Assembly: GCA_946408825.1 (NCBI GenBank)
Contig: CAMJTU010000030.1
Location: 1-50,669 of the forward strand
DNA length: 50,669 bases
Source: an uncultured Planctomycetaceae bacterium
GTDB lineage: Bacteria; Planctomycetota; Planctomycetia; Pirellulales; Thermoguttaceae
Direction: 5' to 3'
The notes under the pieces were generated by a model. The model had not been told where the DNA came from, did not search any database, and saw nothing but the letters and a program-made list of their open reading frames with translations. How positions within the stretch are numbered: position 1 is the stretch's first letter; the number at the start of each line of letters is the position of its first letter. The position numbers and the translations under genes are program-made. This document shows positions 23,768 to 33,169 of this stretch, piece by piece.

Positions 23768-25681
23768 ATGTCGATTTCAACTTCTACAAGACTCCTGAAT
23801 CTCTCTTACCTCTTGATAGTCTCCATGCTCAGTTCATCCATCTTTAATGTTGCATGGGCGGAAAATCCAAAAAGATTAGAGCGCTCGGAGTCTTTTGTTG
23901 GAATTCATTTTGATTTTCACGCAAACGAGGATTGTAAAAATATTGGCGCCAACACAACTCCCGAAATGGTCCAAACAATACTTGATATTGTTAAACCAGA
24001 CTTCATTCAAGTTGATTGCAAAGGTCATCCAGGTTGGTCCAGTTATCCGACAAAAATTGGCAACGTTGCTCCTGGAGTTGTCGCTGACTCGCTAAAAATC
24101 TGGCGTGATGTAACAGCTAAAAATGGAGTCGCTCTTTATACCCATTATTCTGGCGTTTGGGACAACACTGCTATTTCGAGAAATCCGGAATGGGCTGTTA
24201 TCGATAAAAATGGAAACAGATCTAGTGAACGAACCTCTGTTTTTTCGGAGTATAAAGACAAGCTTCTCGTCCCACAACTTCTCGAATTGGCGCTTGATTA
24301 CGAGATAGACGGAGTTTGGGTTGACGGCGAGTGTTGGGCAACTCAGGTAGATTACAGCGAACAAGCACAAGAAGCCTTTAAGATCGCAACTGGTCGCATA
24401 AGCGTGCCAACTGCTCCAGATCAGGAGGGTTGGTCTGAATGGTGCGACTTCCATCGCGAGGCATTTCGCAAGTATCTTGATTCATACGTTAATGCGGTCA
24501 AAAAACGAGCGCCAAGTTTTCAAATAGCTAGCAACTGGGCGTTCACAGATCATATGGCTGATCCTATTTTCGCCGACGTCGACTTTATTTCTGGTGATTT
24601 TTCACCAAATAATTCAGTTAACGCCGCTCGTTATTCAACCCGTCTGATGACAAATCAAGGGAAACCGTGGGATCTTATGGCTTGGAGTTTTGCAACGCAA
24701 AATGGATGGCAACCTAAAACGGGCGTTCAACTGAGTCGAGAAGCTGCTTGCGTCCTTGCCCAAGGCGGCGCGTTTCAAGCATATTACACGCAAGAACGTG
24801 ATGGAAGCGTTCAAATCCCGAAATTAGAGTCGATGGTGGAAACAGCCCGTTTTTGCCGTGCTCGTCAAACACTCTGCCAGCATTCTACTGGATTTCCTCA
24901 GGTTGCTCTCTTCTGTCCAACGGCAAAGCATTATCACGATCTTTCGATTCAGGGCGATTCTCTCTTTCCAATGATCACGTGGCAGCGTCCGATTCTATAC
25001 CGTCTTCTTGAGCTTAATTATGCGGTTGACGTTCTTATTGACAAAACGTTGACGCAACGCATTGACGAATTCCCAGTAGTAGTCTTCTTTCGCGCTGATC
25101 ACTGGTCGCAAGAGTTAAAATCCAAGGTCAGAGAGTATCTAGGCGGAGGAGGTTCTATCGTTGCCATTGGCGACGAGTCTATCACGGAACTCAAGGACGC
25201 AGTCGGTACCCTCGAAACATCAGACGCCTTGTTAAAGGGCGATTCTTGGCGCGTAGATATAGGTAGATTTGGCGATGGAATAGTAGTTATGTTCCCCACC
25301 CCGACAGATTCGCCGTCTGATTTCCTCAACGCGAATGGTTCGACGTTTACTGAATATCTCGAGGCAAGCATGAAGAAAGCCTTTCCAACACCTCTTGTGA
25401 GTTTATCAGAACGCCAGCCCCTTGACATTTCAGTTCGTCGTACTCAGTCAGATTTATTAGCCGTTCATTTCGTCAATGTTTCAGGATCTCACGAAACAGA
25501 GCCTGTTATCAACGAAATTTCTCCAGTCCGTGACGTCATAGTCATGCTCAATCTTCCCCAAAAACCTTCCTCACTAAGACTTGAACCTTCTGGTCGCTCC
25601 CTTGAATTCGAATGGAACGACGGGATCGCGACAGTTGTGATACCGTCAATCCCTATTTATGAAATTCTACTCGTCAACTAA
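23768..25681 (+). CDS. Secreted GHL6-like putative glycoside hydrolase with glutamine-amidotransferase-like domain
   Basis: About 637 residues. A signal peptide (LLNLSYLLIVSMLSSS ... VAWA) is followed by a barrel domain starting FVGIHFDFHANEDC, with IVKPDFIQVDCKGHPGWSSY, ALYTHYSGVWDN and DGVWVDGECW. This is the pattern of the hypothetical glycosyl hydrolase 6 family (GHL6), related to GH29/GH42-type barrels. Asp and Glu in DGVWVDGECW are candidate catalytic acids. The second half (about 375-530: VALFCPTAKHYHD, FPVVVFFRADHW, REYLGGGGSIVAIG) is a beta-galactosidase-trimerisation/amidotransferase-like fold. I prefer the ATG at 23768 over the longer GTG frame from 23735 because the signal peptide starts there and AAAGGA precedes it. 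The substrate is unknown. Confidence 0.7.
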   Translation: MSISTSTRLLNLSYLLIVSMLSSSIFNVAWAENPKRLERSESFVGIHFDFHANEDCKNIGANTTPEMVQTILDIVKPDFIQVDCKGHPGWSSYPTKIGNVAPGVVADSLKIWRDVTAKNGVALYTHYSGVWDNTAISRNPEWAVIDKNGNRSSERTSVFSEYKDKLLVPQLLELALDYEIDGVWVDGECWATQVDYSEQAQEAFKIATGRISVPTAPDQEGWSEWCDFHREAFRKYLDSYVNAVKKRAPSFQIASNWAFTDHMADPIFADVDFISGDFSPNNSVNAARYSTRLMTNQGKPWDLMAWSFATQNGWQPKTGVQLSREAACVLAQGGAFQAYYTQERDGSVQIPKLESMVETARFCRARQTLCQHSTGFPQVALFCPTAKHYHDLSIQGDSLFPMITWQRPILYRLLELNYAVDVLIDKTLTQRIDEFPVVVFFRADHWSQELKSKVREYLGGGGSIVAIGDESITELKDAVGTLETSDALLKGDSWRVDIGRFGDGIVVMFPTPTDSPSDFLNANGSTFTEYLEASMKKAFPTPLVSLSERQPLDISVRRTQSDLLAVHFVNVSGSHETEPVINEISPVRDVIVMLNLPQKPSSLRLEPSGRSLEFEWNDGIATVVIPSIPIYEILLVN

Positions 25682-25750
25682 CGGAAACCGCGTATCGTCA
25701 TTGACGTTTGTGAAGTTAATTATCCATCTATGACTTACTTAGGAGTTAAA

Positions 25751-27154
25751 ATGAAGTGTTTCATCAACTATCGGCGTCTTCTTATGGGACTTGTTTTCTT
25801 TTCACTGTTTTCCTTTTACGTTAACCTTGTCAGAGCGGATGACAAATTAGGATACGCTATTGTTGCAACCCAAGCAGTTCTCGATGATTCGGAATGGCTT
25901 AATGTGGTAGAGTCCTTGAAAGAACGCCGATGTGACGAGTATAACGTAGCGGTTTTTACGTGGGATGATACACTTGTTACCGAGTTGCGTAAGTTCGTCC
26001 CTCGTTTCGCATGTTTTGTTACTAAGCCGGAAGACGCTTCTGCTGAACAGCTTGCTTCAGTTTGGAAAATAAGTCGTGAGTTAGACGACGACCCTTATGG
26101 CGACGTAATTTGGGGTATTATCACCGGCTTCGACGCAGAGGACGCGCTTCGATTAACAAAAACACAAGACATGACTGTCGAACGCGCCCTTGGCGGAACT
26201 TCAATTGCGCTCAAATATTTCAAGAGCGGGATCGTATTCGACGAAAGCAAAAAAAATCACTGGGTCGTTAAGGAAGAAGGCAAGGAAGCAGAGGATAGGA
26301 ACGACGCTCCAGACGATACGACAAAAGCAATTGCGGATGAACTAAATAACGCTCAGCTTTTTGTAACCTCCGGTCATGCGTCTGAACGAAACTGGTCTAT
26401 TGGCTATTCTTATAAGAACGGCTTTTTTGTCGCTCAGAAGGGGTTGCTTCTCGGCGTTCCCTCTAACGATAAAGCTTTTAAAATTGAAGCAAAGGGATCT
26501 AAAATCCATCTCGCGTCTGGCAATTGTCTACTCGGACATATTGATAAACCCGATTGCCTCGCTCTTTCAATGATTCGCAATGCAAACGTCGACATGTTGG
26601 TTGGTTACGTGGTTCCAACTTGGTTTGGTTATATGGGTTGGGGAATTCAAGATTATTATATTGAGCAGCCTGGACGCTTTACTGTTGCAGAAGCTTTTTT
26701 TGCGAATAACCAAGCGCTTCTCAACGTTCTTGAAGAAGACAACTCTGCTCCGGAATCAGAACGAATGTCTGCGCAAGATAGAACGGGAATGGAATATGAT
26801 CGAGACGTCGTCGTACTTTATGGCGATCCAGCATGGCGTAACGCACTCGCAGTCCAAGATTCTGGTTGGAAACAAGAACTTACTAGCGAGAAGAATGAAG
26901 ACGGTTCGACCCTTTGGACTTTAAAGATTATCCCAATTCAGGGAGATCAATCCTTTAAATTAGTCGATGGCAACGGGTCGCAACGTTCAGGTCGTCCGTT
27001 TTTCCAGTTTTTCCCCAGGAATGTTTCGAATGCAAAGATCATTGAAGGAGAGGAATTTTCACCATTAGTTACTGAGAATTTCATATTAGTTTCTTCTAAG
27101 AAGAACAAGCTTTCTACTGAAACTCCTACTGTTATTAGAGTGTTGACGGAATGA
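25751..27154 (+). CDS. Secreted caspase-fold (peptidase C25/gingipain-like) protein
   Basis: 467 residues. The signal peptide contains LLMGLVFFSLFSFYVNLVRA. The body resembles gingipain-type C25 peptidases of clan CD: a hydrophobic strand before VTSGHASERN (candidate His209), another before HLASGNCLLG (candidate Cys259), and, about 110 residues later, VVLYGDPAWRNAL, which matches the 'GDPALR' element typical of C25 domains. The His is followed by Ala rather than the usual Gly, so activity is uncertain. An N-terminal segment (DPYGDVIWGIITGFDAEDA) also fits the family. The start is the ATG at 25751, with AGGAG 5 bases upstream; the in-frame ATG at 25730 is less likely. It lies 69 bases after the GHL6 gene, probably in the same transcript. 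Confidence 0.65.
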   Translation: MKCFINYRRLLMGLVFFSLFSFYVNLVRADDKLGYAIVATQAVLDDSEWLNVVESLKERRCDEYNVAVFTWDDTLVTELRKFVPRFACFVTKPEDASAEQLASVWKISRELDDDPYGDVIWGIITGFDAEDALRLTKTQDMTVERALGGTSIALKYFKSGIVFDESKKNHWVVKEEGKEAEDRNDAPDDTTKAIADELNNAQLFVTSGHASERNWSIGYSYKNGFFVAQKGLLLGVPSNDKAFKIEAKGSKIHLASGNCLLGHIDKPDCLALSMIRNANVDMLVGYVVPTWFGYMGWGIQDYYIEQPGRFTVAEAFFANNQALLNVLEEDNSAPESERMSAQDRTGMEYDRDVVVLYGDPAWRNALAVQDSGWKQELTSEKNEDGSTLWTLKIIPIQGDQSFKLVDGNGSQRSGRPFFQFFPRNVSNAKIIEGEEFSPLVTENFILVSSKKNKLSTETPTVIRVLTE

Positions 27155-27168
27155 CCTTGTTTTTCCCT

Positions 27169-27199
27169 TGTTTGCAGTTGATTCCTCATTCTGCAAACA
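27169..27199 (+). terminator. Stem-loop after the C25-like gene
   Basis: Nine-base perfect stem TGTTTGCAG/CTGCAAACA (27169-27177 with 27191-27199) with a 13-base loop. No T-run follows, so it may be a weak terminator or an mRNA 3'-end stabiliser. Confidence 0.35.
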
Positions 27200-27405
27200 T
27201 AAAATGATGTTCCGATAGTCTTTTCTGCCCCCTAAATTGAAGATTGAAAGCATATGTTGTCAGTTCTCAAAGGGACGGATGGCGTTCTGTTCTTTACATA
27301 TACCGACAATTTGTCGTTTACTGTTTTAGACGTCATTAGCGCAAACCCGATTGACTATCGTTGCATGTATGTCCTATCTCTTTACACACAAACAGGATTA
27401 ATTAT

Positions 27406-28626
27406 ATGAAGACTACAAAAGTTTCTCGCCGTTCTTTTTTGGAGGCGTCTGCCGCTTTGTGCACGCTTCCAATGCTCGTTTCGAGCAGAGTTCTTGGCAA
27501 AGATGGTTTTTTTCCCCCCAGCGAGACGATTAACGTTGGTTTAATCGGATGGGGTACCCGTCGTAGTAACGTTGGCTCTCGTCCCGGCGCTCGTTTTGTC
27601 GCATGCTGCGACATAAATGTTCGCCGCATTCCAAAGGAAATGGACGGTCATCCCGTTAAAGGTTTTCAGTATTACCAAGAAATGTACGACATGCCAGAGC
27701 TTGACGTCGTTTCTATTGCAGCTCCTGACCATTGGCATACTCGTATGACCATTGACGCTTGCAAAAAAGGTAAAGACGTATACTGTGAAAAGCCTTTGAC
27801 TTTTACGTTGATGGAAAGCCGTCAGATCGTTGCAGCCGCCCGCAAATATGACCGTGTCGTCTCTAGCGGTTCCCAGCGTGTTATGGAGGACTATGGGCAG
27901 TATATGGCTCCGATCATTATGTCTGGAGCAATAGGAGAAGTTAAAGAAATCTATGCCAACTGTGGAGGCGCCCCCTCTGAAAGAACATATGACCCAGAAC
28001 CTTGTCCTCCTGAACTCGATTGGGATGCATGGGTTGGTCAAGCCCCCTATTTCGAATACAGTCGTCGGGCAATCGATCCTATGACTTGGCGCTATAATTC
28101 AGCTTTTGGAACTGGCGGACTGGGAGATTGGGGCGGACATAATTTCGGCGGCGCGCTCTATTCTTGTGGAATGGATCATATCGCGCCCAAGAAAATTTTC
28201 GCCCCCAACACCGAGCAAAACCCATTTCCAGGCGTTAAGATTGAGATGGAAAACGGCGTCAATTTCTACCATGGCGATTGTCCGGGATCTGGTAGCAATA
28301 TCACGATCGTCGGAACGGAAGGAAAGTATATCTTCGGCAAAACCAAAGACATACATGCTCGTCACGCAGTTGATGTTCGCCGTTACAGCGGCGGCGCAGA
28401 TAATATCGCAGACGATTTCTTGTATTGCGTTCGTCATCGAACGCGCCCCTTCCAAGACGTCTTTTACGGCGCAAACGTTTCCGACTATGGTCATATGTGC
28501 ATCATTGCTTACAAACTCCAACGAGATCTTGTCTGGGACAAGGATAAGATGGAATTTATCGGAGATCGTGAAGCGACGTCGATGGTATCGAAGGTGCAAA
28601 GAGCCCCATATCAAATTGAAGTTTGA
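27406..28626 (+). CDS. Gfo/Idh/MocA family oxidoreductase with twin-arginine signal
   Basis: 406 residues. The N-terminus KVSRRSFLEASAALCTLPML is a Tat leader, so the protein is exported folded with its cofactor. The Rossmann domain follows (INVGLIGWGTRRSN; the usual GxGxxG is here GWGTRR). Then come VVSIAAPDHWHTRMTIDACK and the family hallmark YCEKPLTFTLMESRQIV. The C-terminal half has the typical beta-sheet domain (DWGGHNFGGALYSCG). Planctomycetes carry many such periplasmic oxidoreductases of unknown sugar specificity. Start at the ATG 27406 with AGGA 8 bases upstream; the frame is open to 27361 but the Tat motif fixes the start. A 54-base gap to the HEAT gene suggests co-transcription. 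Confidence 0.92.
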   Translation: MKTTKVSRRSFLEASAALCTLPMLVSSRVLGKDGFFPPSETINVGLIGWGTRRSNVGSRPGARFVACCDINVRRIPKEMDGHPVKGFQYYQEMYDMPELDVVSIAAPDHWHTRMTIDACKKGKDVYCEKPLTFTLMESRQIVAAARKYDRVVSSGSQRVMEDYGQYMAPIIMSGAIGEVKEIYANCGGAPSERTYDPEPCPPELDWDAWVGQAPYFEYSRRAIDPMTWRYNSAFGTGGLGDWGGHNFGGALYSCGMDHIAPKKIFAPNTEQNPFPGVKIEMENGVNFYHGDCPGSGSNITIVGTEGKYIFGKTKDIHARHAVDVRRYSGGADNIADDFLYCVRHRTRPFQDVFYGANVSDYGHMCIIAYKLQRDLVWDKDKMEFIGDREATSMVSKVQRAPYQIEV

Positions 28627-28680
28627 ACGTAATTCTACTATCCTCACGACCTGCTAATATAACGAAAAAAGGTTATTCCT

Positions 28681-30444
28681 ATGAGAAAATACACGTTCTT
28701 TTTGGCTCTTGTCGCAGTCTTTTTCGCGACGGACATTTGGGCGGCCGACTTTGGCGACCTTTTGGCAAGACTTGATTCTCGCGACTTCTCGGCTGAACGC
28801 GACGTCGTCACCGGTAAAGGCGGCGTTTACGTCGGCGAACTCGTCAATCCCCACTCTGAAACTCCAATGTTCAAAGCACGCGACGAATTCCGTGCGAAAA
28901 TGGAAGAAGCTTTGAAATCTAACGACGAGGCTTCCATTAACAACCTTTGTCAATTTATCGCCGACGCGATGAACGCCGACGTCTCCGACGAGACAAAAGT
29001 CTGGCTTCTTGAACAACTTGGCGTTATCGGAACGGCGAAGAACGTTCCAACCGCGGTAGCGCTTCTCAGTAATCCAAGTCGACGTCTCGTCGACGCGGCC
29101 GCCGCATGTCTTGCTAAAATTCCCGGCGACGAGGCCGCGAAAGCGCTTCAAGATCACGAGGATATTCCTGCCGTTGCCGCGGCGCTTGTTTGTCGGAATA
29201 CTGCGCCTATTCCCTATGGAACCGTCGAAACCGCGACGCCTTTGAAAATTTCCCACGCGACGGATGAAGAAGTTGACAAATGGCTCGAAGATTTCGACTC
29301 CTTTGACGACTGGCTGAAAGAAGAAACCTTAGCGTCTCTCGCGGCTCGCGATAATAAGAAGTATCGTCCTTACGCCCTTAAGGCGCTTGCCTCCAATTCC
29401 GACAATCTCAAAGCGGCGGGGTTTCTCGCGCTGGAAAAGCTCGCGACTGCGGACGACGTCGACGTCTTTGTCGGAAAGCTCGCTGAAAATCCTAATCTAA
29501 CGATTCGTCTCGCTTCTTTTGTCGTTGCGGACGGCTTTGACGACGCCCTTATTGAAGCGTTTGACAAAGCGACTGACTCACAGCAGTTCAGCAATCTTGC
29601 GACGATTTTGTCCAATCGCGCCGTCGACGTCCGTCCTCGTATCTTTGCAAAGACGACTGCTGACGATTGTCCAGATCGTCTCCTATTGCTCCAAAAAGCC
29701 CGCGCGATTGCGACTCCTGACGACGTTCCTTCTTTCGTTGCTTCTATCGTTAAGATTCCGCGCGGTAAGGATCGCGACGCGGCTGAAAATCTTGTCGCCT
29801 CGCTCTGTAATAAAGACGCGCAACCAATCTTAAACCTAGTCGGTAAACTTCCTGCCGAATATAACGACCTTCTCTTCTCGCTCGTCGCTCGCACTGGCGG
29901 CGAAGCCGCTAAAAACGCGATCGCTCGACTTGTCGATTCTCAGAACGAAAACGAAAAAATAGCCGGTCTTCGCGCTCTAAACGTTTGGGCGGACGGACAG
30001 TTTGCGGACAAAATGGAAGAGTTGCTTGACTCTAACAAACTCAATGATTCCCAGTGGATCGCACTCCAACGCGCGTATATTCGTACGATTTCGCTTCCTG
30101 ATGACCAAATTGGAATCGAGCTTTCTCGAGACGCCAAGCTTGAAAAGCTTCAAAAAGCATATGACGCGGCTAAACGCGCCGATGAAAAAGCGTTGATTCT
30201 TTCCAGATTGGCCGCCAATCGTACGGCAAAGTCTCTTGAATATGCGATTGAATGCGCCGCAGATTCCGACGAAAAAGTCGCCGTTGCGGCTCATAAAGCA
30301 ATCGCAGACCACGTTCACGACACCGTTCTCCGCAAGGAGAACCCAGAACTTGCAGCGAAGGGGATCGATATCGTCTTGAAAAACAGCAAGGATAAGGAAC
30401 TCGTCGAACGAGTAAAAGTCTACAAGGGACGTATGGAACAGTAA
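28681..30444 (+). CDS. Exported alpha-helical (HEAT-repeat-like) protein
   Basis: 587 residues. A signal peptide (FFLALVAVFFATDIWA) is followed by an almost entirely alpha-helical protein, rich in Ala, Asp and Lys. Repeated units of about 30-40 residues have the pattern of HEAT repeats, for example PTAVALLSNPSRRLVDAAAA, YALKALASNSDNLKAAGFLA and AIARLVDSQNENEKIAGLRA. No catalytic motif is seen. HEAT proteins serve as protein-binding scaffolds. Directly after the Gfo/Idh/MocA gene such proteins are often found in planctomycetes, so a partner role is possible (inference). AAAGG lies 8 bases before the ATG. A perfect 11-base hairpin ends the unit. Confidence 0.8.
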   Translation: MRKYTFFLALVAVFFATDIWAADFGDLLARLDSRDFSAERDVVTGKGGVYVGELVNPHSETPMFKARDEFRAKMEEALKSNDEASINNLCQFIADAMNADVSDETKVWLLEQLGVIGTAKNVPTAVALLSNPSRRLVDAAAACLAKIPGDEAAKALQDHEDIPAVAAALVCRNTAPIPYGTVETATPLKISHATDEEVDKWLEDFDSFDDWLKEETLASLAARDNKKYRPYALKALASNSDNLKAAGFLALEKLATADDVDVFVGKLAENPNLTIRLASFVVADGFDDALIEAFDKATDSQQFSNLATILSNRAVDVRPRIFAKTTADDCPDRLLLLQKARAIATPDDVPSFVASIVKIPRGKDRDAAENLVASLCNKDAQPILNLVGKLPAEYNDLLFSLVARTGGEAAKNAIARLVDSQNENEKIAGLRALNVWADGQFADKMEELLDSNKLNDSQWIALQRAYIRTISLPDDQIGIELSRDAKLEKLQKAYDAAKRADEKALILSRLAANRTAKSLEYAIECAADSDEKVAVAAHKAIADHVHDTVLRKENPELAAKGIDIVLKNSKDKELVERVKVYKGRMEQ

Positions 30445-30475
30445 GATTCTGTCGTTTTCGCTTGAGTTCGAATTC

Positions 30476-30504
30476 TTCAGCGATTCATATTTTGAATCGC
30501 TGAA
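30476..30504 (+). terminator. Strong stem-loop after the HEAT-repeat gene
   Basis: Perfect 11-base stem TTCAGCGATTC/GAATCGCTGAA (30476-30486 with 30494-30504) with a 7-base loop. The following tail is only weakly T-rich. Confidence 0.55.
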
Positions 30505-30583
30505 GTTCATTCGCGTAGACAGCGTTTTTCTCGACGCCTCTGCGTGCTTCTTTTGTTTTTACTTCCACCGCTAGGGACGCCAA

Positions 30584-31708
30584 ATGTCGCCACTCTACTT
30601 GTCTCGGCGCTTCTTTTTTGCAGTCTTTTTGTTCTCTATTCTTGTTCAGACGCTAATTCGTCAGACCTTAACCTACGGCGCGGAGGTTACGCGATACGGA
30701 GCTTGTTTGATTCGCTCTGAACTAGGCGGCGTTGATAACGTTCCTAATGTCGTTTTTTCAGACGACGCGATTTCTAACGGTTGGAAACTTGTGCAAGGCG
30801 AAGCGTTCACAGGACTTGACGCGCATCGCTTCTATTTCACAGTCGAGGCGCCGGGAGCCAACGTTCCCGCGCCTCTCATATTCGTTGAGTGGAAAGGCGT
30901 TAAGATTGAACGAGCGCTCGGCGTGGACAATTTCATTGAAACCAACGACGGCGTTCAACTCAAACCCGTTAGTCGAACCGCGCCTACAGGCGCCTTTACC
31001 GAAATCTCTATCGGCACGGTTCGCCTTGGAGTTTTTCATAACTGGGAGATTCGCCGTTGCGGTCCCTATCGCGAGGGTCGTTATCCCGAAGTGGAAATAC
31101 GCGCGCATCTTAACTATCTTTTAGCAATTCTCGAAGTCTGCCGTGCATATGGATGGACGGATACTTCTGAACCGAATTTTGTCGATCATATCAATCTCTA
31201 TGGATTTGAAACAAATTTTCCCAATGGACATAGGGATTTTCCTCCTCACTTTCACGTCATGCTCGCGTGGGACGGATGGTCGGCGGCACAAGTTGGGCAT
31301 TATCTGCTTGATTCCAAAGGAAACATAGTTAAAAATACATTTTGGAGTCTTCATAAAGACCTTGAAAGACACGATCTTCCAAGTGTAACGACTCCTTACA
31401 GGGATAAGACCGATCGTCTCGTCTTCGAAACCATCGTTCAAGCCAATGGAGCAGGACTTGTTTTAGTTCGTCCTGAAGACGATGCGGAGTACTTGGTACG
31501 ACCTGGTAACAACGGCGCGGTAGAATCAACGGAAGTCTGTAGACGATCGAAGTCGGCTCCCGACGACTGGCACCTCCTTTGCGAAGTCTTTTCAAACGAC
31601 GACGCGGTAAACGGCATTTTTGCTTCGCACGCTAAATACGTTGACGGAACCGTTCAAACCGTCTCCTTCAAATACGATCCAGATACCGGCGCAAGACGCG
31701 CCGACTAA
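30584..31708 (+). CDS. Secreted protein of unknown function
   Basis: 374 residues, with a signal peptide (FFFAVFLFSILVQTLI region). I do not recognise the family. Visible features are: a beta-rich N-terminal half; IGTVRLGVFHNWEIRRCG; and a His/aromatic motif RDFPPHFHVMLAWDGWSAAQ that could bind a metal or sugar, followed by VGHYLLDSKGNIVKN. Trp and Tyr are frequent, as in carbohydrate-binding proteins. AGGGA lies 7 bases before the ATG. It sits between the HEAT protein and the CE7 esterase, all in one direction, so a part in polysaccharide handling is likely but not shown. Confidence 0.6.
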   Translation: MSPLYLSRRFFFAVFLFSILVQTLIRQTLTYGAEVTRYGACLIRSELGGVDNVPNVVFSDDAISNGWKLVQGEAFTGLDAHRFYFTVEAPGANVPAPLIFVEWKGVKIERALGVDNFIETNDGVQLKPVSRTAPTGAFTEISIGTVRLGVFHNWEIRRCGPYREGRYPEVEIRAHLNYLLAILEVCRAYGWTDTSEPNFVDHINLYGFETNFPNGHRDFPPHFHVMLAWDGWSAAQVGHYLLDSKGNIVKNTFWSLHKDLERHDLPSVTTPYRDKTDRLVFETIVQANGAGLVLVRPEDDAEYLVRPGNNGAVESTEVCRRSKSAPDDWHLLCEVFSNDDAVNGIFASHAKYVDGTVQTVSFKYDPDTGARRAD

Positions 31709-31768
31709 GCGTTTTTTATCTTCTAAATCCAATTTAACAATTAACTTTCACGTCCTAGAGGTTTTCTC

Positions 31769-33094
31769 ATGCAAAGGAAATTCGTCAATTACGTTCTCAT
31801 CGCCGCTGTTGTAACGGCGTTACTTTTCACAAGAAACGTCTTTGCTCAGACTGATTCTATCGAATCGATATCCTTCAAATTCGATAAAGAGACGCAGTGT
31901 TACACCGTTGGCGAAGAAGCTTCCATTACAATCAGCGTCTCTGGAAAAGACTCGCTGGTTCAATCTGGTTCCCTCTCCGTCGCCTTTACCAACGACGGGC
32001 GCGATAAGGTTGCCGATTCTGTCGTCTTCGATCTAAGTAAAGACAATCCCGTTACCGTTAAGGCTTCTATCGACTTCCCTGGGTTCCTCCAAGTTTTAGC
32101 CGTTGCAAAATCCGTCGATGGCGCAATGAACAAGTCTGCGCTAGCGGGCGCAGCTTTCGATCCAGAAAAAATTGAACCAGGTCTTCCTAAACCCGATGAT
32201 TTCGACGAATTTTGGTCCAATGGTAAAGCGGAGATTCGAAAACTGCCTCTTGATCTCCAACAGAAGAAACTCGAAGAATTAAGCGACGAAGAAGTCGACG
32301 TCTTTTCTGTTAATTTTGCGACGGTAAACGACAGCCGAGTTTACGGATATTTATGCGTTCCTAAGAAAGGAAACGCGCCGTATCCGGCGCTTGTAAACGT
32401 TCCAGGCGCCGGTCCCGGAGTCGGTCCTGAAATCAGGTATGCCAAACAGGGCTTTGTTGTGCTCAACATGAACGTCTTTCCCTATGAGGTTCCGCTCGAT
32501 TCCGCTAAACGTCAGGAAATGTATGATCAATATAACAAAGACCTCGGAATGCGCTATTGTTACCTTAACGCCTCCGATCGCAATAATTACTTCTTCCGCG
32601 CCGCTTATCTTGGAATTGATCGAGCAATAGACTGGCTTGCCGAACAAGATTACGTCGACGTAAATCGCATGGGGTATTATGGAACAAGCCAAGGCGGCGC
32701 TTCCGCTTTGATACTGGGAGGTCTAAACGATCATTTTTGCGCTATTCTCTCGTCTGTTCCCGCTCTCTGTGACCATGGCGGTTTGGAAAAAGGACGTTCT
32801 TCAGGATGGCCAAGAATCGTTGATTTCTATCATGGCGATCCTAAAGTCCTCGAAGCTTCCCGCTACCTCGACGCGGTTAATTTTGCTCGTAATATCGACA
32901 AAGCGTCGATCGAGGTCACGGTCGGGTTCATTGACGGAGTTTGCAGTCCCAGTTCTGTATACGCCGCGTACAACGTCATTCCCTCAAAGAACAAGACAAT
33001 TCTCCATGAAACCGGTTTAGGTCATCAAAATGGTAAACAATATTCTGAGGCGTTTGTGAGATTACTGGAGCGAGTCAAGAATAACAAACTTTAA
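31769..33094 (+). CDS. Secreted acetyl xylan esterase / cephalosporin-C deacetylase-like (CE7)
   Basis: 441 residues. A signal peptide (1-26) is followed by a beta-sandwich domain of about 110 residues and then an alpha/beta-hydrolase of the Axe1/CE7 type: KPDDFDEFW, the VYGYLCVPKKG strand, YPALVNVPGAGPG and the nucleophile elbow YGTSQGG with Ser307. An acid lies in VGFIDGVCSPSS and His in GLGHQNG. The DxVCxP element around the acid is a hallmark of CE7 (the usual consensus is 'DxVxPP'). Such enzymes remove acetyl groups from xylan oligosaccharides. GAGG lies 7 bases before the ATG. It is 60 bases after the previous gene and 75 bases before GH127, so an operon is likely. Confidence 0.88.
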   Translation: MQRKFVNYVLIAAVVTALLFTRNVFAQTDSIESISFKFDKETQCYTVGEEASITISVSGKDSLVQSGSLSVAFTNDGRDKVADSVVFDLSKDNPVTVKASIDFPGFLQVLAVAKSVDGAMNKSALAGAAFDPEKIEPGLPKPDDFDEFWSNGKAEIRKLPLDLQQKKLEELSDEEVDVFSVNFATVNDSRVYGYLCVPKKGNAPYPALVNVPGAGPGVGPEIRYAKQGFVVLNMNVFPYEVPLDSAKRQEMYDQYNKDLGMRYCYLNASDRNNYFFRAAYLGIDRAIDWLAEQDYVDVNRMGYYGTSQGGASALILGGLNDHFCAILSSVPALCDHGGLEKGRSSGWPRIVDFYHGDPKVLEASRYLDAVNFARNIDKASIEVTVGFIDGVCSPSSVYAAYNVIPSKNKTILHETGLGHQNGKQYSEAFVRLLERVKNNKL

Positions 33095-33169
33095 AAATCT
33101 CTGTTCGTCTTCATTGACAACCTTTCCTTCGTCTTAACCCTACAGTAATTTATTATTACGGATAAAAGA

